DNA of 64,000 nucleotides, from the NCBI RefSeq assembly GCF_019973375.1, contig NZ_BPTV01000002.1:481228-545227 (forward strand). The letters are read 5' to 3'. The notes under the pieces are model-generated. The model was given only the letters and a program-made list of their open reading frames with translations, ran no database searches and was not told where the DNA came from. The DNA is from Prevotella lacticifex. GTDB taxonomy: Bacteria; Bacteroidota; Bacteroidia; Bacteroidales; Bacteroidaceae. How positions within the stretch are numbered: the first letter of the stretch is position 1; every line of letters begins with the position of its first letter. The translations under genes were made by a program, and so were the position numbers. Below are positions 59,280 through 64,000 of this stretch, piece after piece.

Positions 59280-60011
59280 ATGAAAAAGTCAACAATAGCA
59301 CTCGCAGCCTTGATGGCCCTGTCGGTGACGGGAGCCAAGGCACAGGACAAAGTGGAAGGAACGATCGGTGCCGACATCGTTAGCCGTTACTACTGGCGTG
59401 GTCAGGCTCTCGGCGACGGAGCCATACAGCCAACCCTCGGATTGTCGTGGAAAGGGCTGTCGCTGACGGCGTGGGGCAGCTACGGATTCGTCGACACCAA
59501 GGATACAAAGGAGTTCGACCTCACCCTGGCTTACTCCACGGGCGGGTTCCATGCGGGCATCACCGACTATTGGTTTGACCGCGGAGTATCCTTCGACGGC
59601 ACTCCATTTGAGGATGCCAAGTACTTCAGCTATGCGGCTCATAAGACATCGCACGTCTACGAGGCCAACGTCGGCTACGATTTTGGGGTGGTGGCCCTGA
59701 ACTGGTACACCAATTTCGCCGGCAACGACGGTGTCAACAAAGACGGCGACCGCGCCTACAGCTCATACGTCGAGGCTGCCGCACCATTCAAGCTCGGCGG
59801 TCTCGACTGGACAGCCACCGTCGGCGCAGTGCCCTACCGCACCTCATTCTATTCGGAAGCGAAAGGTTTCGCCGTGACAAATGTCTCTCTGAAAGCGACG
59901 AAGGACCTGAAAATCACCGATAAGTTCTCGGTTCCGGTATTCGCCCAGGTTGCGGCAAACCCAAGCAACGAGAAGGCTTACTTCCTCGTAGGCTTCACTC
60001 TCCAGCCATAA
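59280..60011 (+). CDS. TorF-like outer-membrane protein
   Basis: 243 residues, signal peptide ALMALSVTGAKAQ. Strand pattern with GTIGADIVSRYYWRGQALGDGAIQPTLGL, typical of the TorF putative porin family found beside amt/glnK genes, and a terminal YFLVGFTLQP. It probably lets ammonium or another small solute pass the outer membrane. It lies 162 nt after amt and shares its transcript, which ends in a strong terminator. Confidence 0.85.
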   Translation: MKKSTIALAALMALSVTGAKAQDKVEGTIGADIVSRYYWRGQALGDGAIQPTLGLSWKGLSLTAWGSYGFVDTKDTKEFDLTLAYSTGGFHAGITDYWFDRGVSFDGTPFEDAKYFSYAAHKTSHVYEANVGYDFGVVALNWYTNFAGNDGVNKDGDRAYSSYVEAAAPFKLGGLDWTATVGAVPYRTSFYSEAKGFAVTNVSLKATKDLKITDKFSVPVFAQVAANPSNEKAYFLVGFTLQP

Positions 60012-60141
60012 AAAACAGCGGGCTCGGTCCCGCCACGACTTGTTAACAAAAATCCCTTATCGAATTGAATTTCTTCCCGAACTCAAACGGGGGAGGAAGA
60101 CGTGTATTTAAAGTTTTAATCAATTTTTGTTTCCCTATGAA

Positions 60142-60180
60142 CCCGGTCGCATGATCTGCCTCGTGCGACCGGGATTTTGT
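60142..60180 (+). terminator. Rho-independent terminator of the glnK-amt operon
   Basis: CCCGGTCGCA / TGCGACCGGG, 10 bp, followed by ATTTTGTTTC. Confidence 0.88.
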
Positions 60181-60329
60181 TTCTGTACATATCTAACCTT
60201 TTTCCCCGTATTGCCAAAGTGAACCACAAGAACCGCGCCCTGCAAACAACCATTGCTCATTGTCCGTAAGTCGCTGTCGGCTCCAATCCACGGGCAATCG
60301 TTAATGATCCACTTGCAGGGACGGATAGA
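60181..60329. other. Start of the repeat island (60.2-61.6 kb)
   Basis: No gene. From 60285 there are two near-copies of CCACGGGCAATCGTTAATGATCCACTTGCAGG/ACGGGCAAACGTTAATGATCCACTTGCAGG (60 bp apart), leading into the REP-like repeat. Confidence 0.55.
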
Positions 60330-60650
60330 CAGGGCCTGCGCGTCGGTTCCAATGACGGGCAAACGTTAATGATCCACTTGCAGGAGCGGTCTTTATGGCC
60401 GTCCGCTCGGTCGGCAGACCGAATCTCTGCATTTGTTACCAACGCACAACCAGACCTAATATTCTGCGTAAACCACTGATGCTAAGCCGCTTGCAGCACT
60501 CTGCCGCCGTAGGGGTGGGGTTTATCCCCACCCTACCAGCTGCGGGGTAGCTACCTTAATTCTTGCCCGACGCTGGTAGGGCTGGGATAAACCCAGCCCC
60601 TACGGTGAATGTGTGCAACACATTAGTTATCAATGGATTACCAAGCAACG
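60330..60650. repeat. REP-like repeat, copy 3 (most complete)
   Basis: Includes GGCCGTCCGCTCGGTCGGCAG, ATCTCTGCATTTGTTACC, GTAAACCACTGATGCTAAG, the uninterrupted IS110 target CGCCGTAGGGG at 60505-60515, hairpin 1 (60509-60536) and hairpin 2 (60576-60603), then CAACACATTAGTTATCAATG. Confidence 0.85.
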
Positions 60651-60734
60651 CCTTCGAAAGGCGGGCAGGATTAGGCCGTTAGTTGGCCTCGAAGAGGCAA
60701 AGGAATACAATTATTCGGTCGACCGACCGAACCT

Positions 60735-60935
60735 CTGTGGCGTTAGCCTGTTTTGAAGGTTTTCCTTTGTGTCAGCGCCAAGATCCGACGAAGGAGGATC
60801 TGCCATTTGGGATTTGAGGGCGGTGAGAGGTCCAGCCTCTCACAAGCACTCAAAGCCCAAATGGCAAAGGGCGAAAGCCCTTGGCACTGACACAAAGGGT
60901 TTTTATAGTTTTGGTCTTAATTTGTGTATTCAACC
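60735..60935 (+). repeat. Branched-hairpin repeat, copy 2
   Basis: Outer stem of 19 bp with one mismatch (60764-60782 with 60880-60898). Inside: AGATCC/GGATCT hairpin (60781-60801), a long arm TGCCATTTGGG/CCCAAATGGCA (60801-60811 with 60856-60866) topped by GTGAGAGG/CCTCTCAC (60823-60843), and GGGC-GAAA-GCCC (60869-60880). It is preceded by GTTAGCCTGTTTTGAAGGTTTT and followed by TTTGGTCTTAATTTGTG, both shared with copy 1 at 38620-38755. Confidence 0.8.
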
Positions 60936-61202
60936 GTTCTTCGTTCAAGGGGGGGGGCACACTGCCAATGCGTAGATGCGCACTCCGTGCTATTGTGCGT
61001 CTTCGAGGCACTGAGTGTATGGTTGACTGCATCTTTCTTCCCCGGACTGCACTCGCTATCGCTCGCTTAGTCCGGGGTTATTGACGATTCAGCCCCGCCG
61101 GGGCTGGTGGTGGCAGAGAGAAAAAGCCCTCGCAAAGCCGCAAAGACCGCAAAGGATACGCCAAGGAGCATAAATCTTCATGTACCCGCCCGAGGAAAAC
61201 CG
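60936..61202. other. Gene-free spacer with G9 tract and hairpin
   Basis: Contains a run of nine G at 60949-60957 and a strong hairpin CCCCGGACT/AGTCCGGGG (61040-61048 with 61069-61077), followed by TTGACGATTCAGCCCCGCCGGGGCTG, which resembles 4373-4416. No coding sequence recognised. Confidence 0.6.
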
Positions 61203-61506
61203 GGCGCACTGGATATTATCCGTGGAACTATGGTGAGCGAAAACATAAATCTTTATACTGTCATTACCGCTTTGGCATTTAAAAAGGAAAACGGAAAAGA
61301 AAATCATGGCCAGACTTATGCTCACCTTGGAGCAATGGGTCTAAAGCTATGGGGTAGGCGGCGAGCTTGCTCGCAAAGGCTGCCCCATCACTTACACACC
61401 ATAGCTCCATCGGGTGCTTAAGCCAGCCTATGACTATTTTCCTTGAGTTATGAACCTCTCTAACCAATTATGAACATATCGGTCCACGGGAAATATCCAG
61501 TGCGCC
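61203..61506. mobile_element. 304-bp MITE, copy 2, with 8-bp target duplication
   Basis: Ends GGCGCACTGGATATT and AATATCCAGTGCGCC are perfect inverted repeats, extending imperfectly to about 24 bp (CCGTGGA). The flanks 61195-61202 and 61507-61514 are both GAAAACCG. The interior is homologous throughout to copy 1 at 44963-45263, but one arm of the central hairpin is degraded. Confidence 0.9.
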
Positions 61507-61666
61507 GAAAACCGTCCTCCTCGTGCCCTTCATGTTAAACGCCGAACGCCACCATATAATCATGTTATTCGATCGTCCTCGAACCGGTGGAAACAAAAAT
61601 CCGTGTTACCCCACACCCTATTCGGATATGGCGAAACACGGATTTACTGATAATCACACTATCGTA

Positions 61667-61885
61667 TCAATCGTCCCAAAGGGACTTGTTCGATCCCACG
61701 GTGCCCACGGGAGTCTCTTCCTCCTCTTCATCAAAGTTGTTGCCCTTGCCCCATGCGGCTGCTTTCGTAGAGCCCTTACTTCTTCCCATCATATCGAAGT
61801 CGAGGATTGAGCTCGAGACATTAAGTCGGACGACAACCGTAGTGGGTTTTATATATGGTTTTACTTCTGAATTCTTCTCTGCCAT
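61667..61885 (-). CDS. Small acidic conserved-type protein
   Basis: 72 residues, MAEKNSEVKPYIKPTTVVVR..., no signal peptide. It has an AGGAGA ribosome site just upstream and begins 23 nt after the stop of the large surface protein, so it is co-transcribed. The YIKPTTVVVRLN segment and acidic tail (DEEEEETPVG) resemble short proteins often found after secreted-protein genes in Bacteroidales. Function unknown. Confidence 0.65.
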   Translation of the reverse strand: MAEKNSEVKPYIKPTTVVVRLNVSSSILDFDMMGRSKGSTKAAAWGKGNNFDEEEEETPVGTVGSNKSLWDD

Positions 61886-61908
61886 TTATCGTTTCTCCTA
61901 TTTAATCC

Positions 61909-64000
61909 TTATTTGATAACGATTTTCTTTCCGTTGTGAATATATATCCCTGCACGCGTCGGCCGACTGCTCATGCGGATACCCGTAAGCGTGTAGTAGC
62001 AGCCCTCATCCATTGACGGACCCACATTATCGCTGACGGACACAATGCTTGTAGGGGTGTCACCATTATCGAATATACCCTCAATAACATAAAAGTTCTT
62101 TGCCGACGTCGATGACGGAACATGCAGATAAGCCTTGTTTGCAGCCAAGTTGCTGTTGTCGTTATTGGCAACGCGGTAGAAGCCGAGAGTGCTGTTAGTG
62201 CCGCCATTGACATCAACGATATTGCCGTTAGCATCAAGATTATAGCTGACTACGGTAAAGACATAGTTTGTGCCGCCATCTTTCAGATTTGAGGTTTCTT
62301 CGAGAGTGCCATCCAGCATGTTGCCAGTAATCTGGTTTTCTTGGCTGTTCACATCCTTGACAAACAAAGGTATGGCATCTACATGGTCTGTAGCATCACA
62401 AGTGAGAATCACACCCGTTTTTGCCGGCGCAACCGTGACAGGGCTGGTCTTTGCGAGATATTTAGCATTGTCCACACTCGAGATCATCTCAGCCGTGACC
62501 GCCTTGCCATTAGTGAAGATCCCCGTGAGATCGTATTTCTCATTGTGGTCGCGGTATTCAGTGGCATAGCTTTTACCATCAGTGTATGCATTCAATTTCT
62601 TGAATGTGCCCGTAACACCAATCTTCTCGATAGTAGCGTTCTTGACTGTAAGGTCGATATTGCCGCCATTTGTACCATCGACAACAAATATCTTTTCGTC
62701 ATTGCTTTTACCAGCTGTATAATCAGTACCCGTCAACGTCGTTGAACCGTTGGCGATACTGCCATTATCACCCATCTTAGCAAGGATATAAGCCTTGAAT
62801 CCGCTCGGCACTGTCGGGATAGTGAGAATCTGATTGTCGTTACTGCCAAACTTCAGACCGCTGCCGAGGACCAATGTCAGCGAGTTGTCCTTATCGCGTG
62901 GCACATCGATGCCAAGGTCCTGAGCCTCAGCGTAGTCGGAACTGCCAGTCTGTATGTCATTACCCTCAAAGTAGTTCCAACTCTTGGGATTAAGAGTCAG
63001 CGACCCGTCGGTATTCTTATTCCATTCGTCATCGGTGAACTTATCTGCTGTAGTCTTATTATTCTGGAAATCCCATGTATATGGATATTTTCTTGAAACT
63101 GTCTTTTTCTCATAAACGGTAACATCGGTCTTTTTGCGGTCCAATACATATCCGCTGTTGACACCGTCCTGAGTGATTGTTATAACACCCTGACCGCTAT
63201 TTACTGTCAGCACACCGGCGTCGGACATCGATGCTTCGATGTTGCCATTCTTCTTTTCATAGGAATATTTGACAGTACCATCTGTCTTATCGCCTCTCTT
63301 AGGATCGCCCTTAGCCATGGCCGATACAGCATGCAGAATATTCGTCTCCTGGCTATACGTCACTGTTGTTTTATCAGTATATATTATTGGATTAGCGAAT
63401 GTTACTTTATCATTTTCTTTTCCCTTTTCAACCAATCTCAAATCGGTCAAAAGGTTAATGCCATCAGTATCATCAGTATCGAGCATGCCATTCTTGTCAG
63501 CTGACAATTTGATGTCGTAGATATCCGTCCATCCCTCATCCATCTGCGTAAAGGTGACATCGCCATCTTCCTTGACAATGAAGAACTCATAGCCATAGTC
63601 GCCTTTATCAGCACGTGCCGGAACTCCGACATTGAATTCATTATCTATGGATTTGCCATCAAGGTCAGTAACATTCGTGGCCTTTATATGGTCACCCGTA
63701 TTTGGTGAATATCTGCGCCATTTCATCCGGATATACTGCCCTTTCTTCAAATTTGGAATGGTCAGCCCCCCCCCCTTGTACATAGTAACGAGCTGCACAC
63801 TGCTCACCTTATCGTATGTCAGAGCATATTTCTCGTCAAGGGTGAGTCCGTCGATATCGAGATCATTAGTCCAAGATTTAATCTTTGAACCAAATCCGTT
63901 AGCATCTGACTTGAACAGCAGTCCGGCAGTAGCGGGAACGTATAAAGCATTGTTGCCATCGATAGCTGTACCGTTGGCCATCACCGGAACGTTGAGATAA
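61909..64000 (-). CDS. Large surface/secreted protein, 5' end outside window
   Basis: At least 696 residues; the frame is open to the right edge (YLNVPVMANG...), so the true start is outside. Beta-rich, Asp/Asn/Thr/Gly-rich, with repeated short adhesin-like strands and no catalytic motif. The end, CYYTLTGIRMSSRPTRAGIYIHNGKKIVIK, matches the end of the secreted protein at 29312, suggesting a shared export or anchoring signal. A run of ten G (63766-63775 on the minus strand) encodes KGGGL and may be unstable. Confidence 0.78.
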   Translation of the reverse strand, partial: YLNVPVMANGTAIDGNNALYVPATAGLLFKSDANGFGSKIKSWTNDLDIDGLTLDEKYALTYDKVSSVQLVTMYKGGGLTIPNLKKGQYIRMKWRRYSPNTGDHIKATNVTDLDGKSIDNEFNVGVPARADKGDYGYEFFIVKEDGDVTFTQMDEGWTDIYDIKLSADKNGMLDTDDTDGINLLTDLRLVEKGKENDKVTFANPIIYTDKTTVTYSQETNILHAVSAMAKGDPKRGDKTDGTVKYSYEKKNGNIEASMSDAGVLTVNSGQGVITITQDGVNSGYVLDRKKTDVTVYEKKTVSRKYPYTWDFQNNKTTADKFTDDEWNKNTDGSLTLNPKSWNYFEGNDIQTGSSDYAEAQDLGIDVPRDKDNSLTLVLGSGLKFGSNDNQILTIPTVPSGFKAYILAKMGDNGSIANGSTTLTGTDYTAGKSNDEKIFVVDGTNGGNIDLTVKNATIEKIGVTGTFKKLNAYTDGKSYATEYRDHNEKYDLTGIFTNGKAVTAEMISSVDNAKYLAKTSPVTVAPAKTGVILTCDATDHVDAIPLFVKDVNSQENQITGNMLDGTLEETSNLKDGGTNYVFTVVSYNLDANGNIVDVNGGTNSTLGFYRVANNDNSNLAANKAYLHVPSSTSAKNFYVIEGIFDNGDTPTSIVSVSDNVGPSMDEGCYYTLTGIRMSSRPTRAGIYIHNGKKIVIK

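Noticed and set aside
60936..61202. tRNA or known ncRNA in the hairpin-rich spacer
   Set aside because: The CCCCGGACT/AGTCCGGGG hairpin lacks any tRNA arm pattern or promoter.

Overview
The window is about 64 kb of a Bacteroidales chromosome, most like Prevotella or a close relative. Evidence: most genes are preceded by the Bacteroidetes -7 box TAnnTTTGY; there is a hybrid two-component sensor (HTCS), several TonB-dependent receptors, a group III glutamine synthetase, DapL-type lysine biosynthesis and ribosomal protein S16 with a long Ala/Lys/Glu tail. Coding DNA is GC-rich, which produces many long false antisense frames, and intergenic DNA is AT-rich. No rRNA, tRNA or CRISPR array was seen.

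Layout. 0-1.3 kb: an MFS sugar permease (cut by the window edge) and a PfkB sugar kinase. 1.6-20 kb: a phosphate/polyphosphate region with a PiT transporter carrying a PhoU-like tail, ppx, ppk, an OprO/P-type porin, a TonB receptor with a lipoprotein partner, and a PhoR/PhoB-like kinase and regulator; a GH2 enzyme and a BspA-like repeat protein are interspersed. 20-28.9 kb: a secreted Spy-like protein, peroxiredoxin, a six-hairpin glycosidase-like protein, rpsP, asnB, prs and a ThiE/TenI-like gene. 29-33 kb: a candidate small RNA, a secreted two-domain protein, and a queuosine precursor operon (transporter-queF-queC) whose leader is a preQ1-I-type riboswitch. 33-38.3 kb: a haem-uptake operon (HmuY and TonB receptor) with two secreted proteins and a membrane protein. 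38.9-48 kb: a dicarboxylate/amino-acid symporter and a probable fructan locus (GH32, TonB receptor, HTCS with a periplasmic-binding-protein sensor). 48.8-52 kb: two IS110-family elements. 52.5-60 kb: nitrogen and lysine genes (glnN, dapL, dapF on the minus strand; glnK, amt and an outer-membrane protein on the plus strand). 60-64 kb: a repeat island, then a small acidic protein and a large surface protein running off the edge.

The strongest unusual signals are non-coding. (1) The RNA upstream of the first IS110 transposase folds like a bridge RNA. Its four guide segments match both genomic flanks and both ends of the insertion, which lies in a dispersed REP-like repeat. (2) A preQ1-I riboswitch fills the short leader of the queuosine operon. 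(3) An orphan promoter-hairpin-terminator unit of about 80 nt looks like a small RNA gene. (4) There are five families of dispersed intergenic repeats: CCGTTT palindrome arrays, CTATAG arrays, twin-hairpin REP-like repeats, a branched-hairpin element, and a 300-bp MITE with 8-bp target duplications. (5) The 3' end of glnN is tandemly triplicated.

All functions come from reading translated sequence and motifs. No database search or folding program was run.
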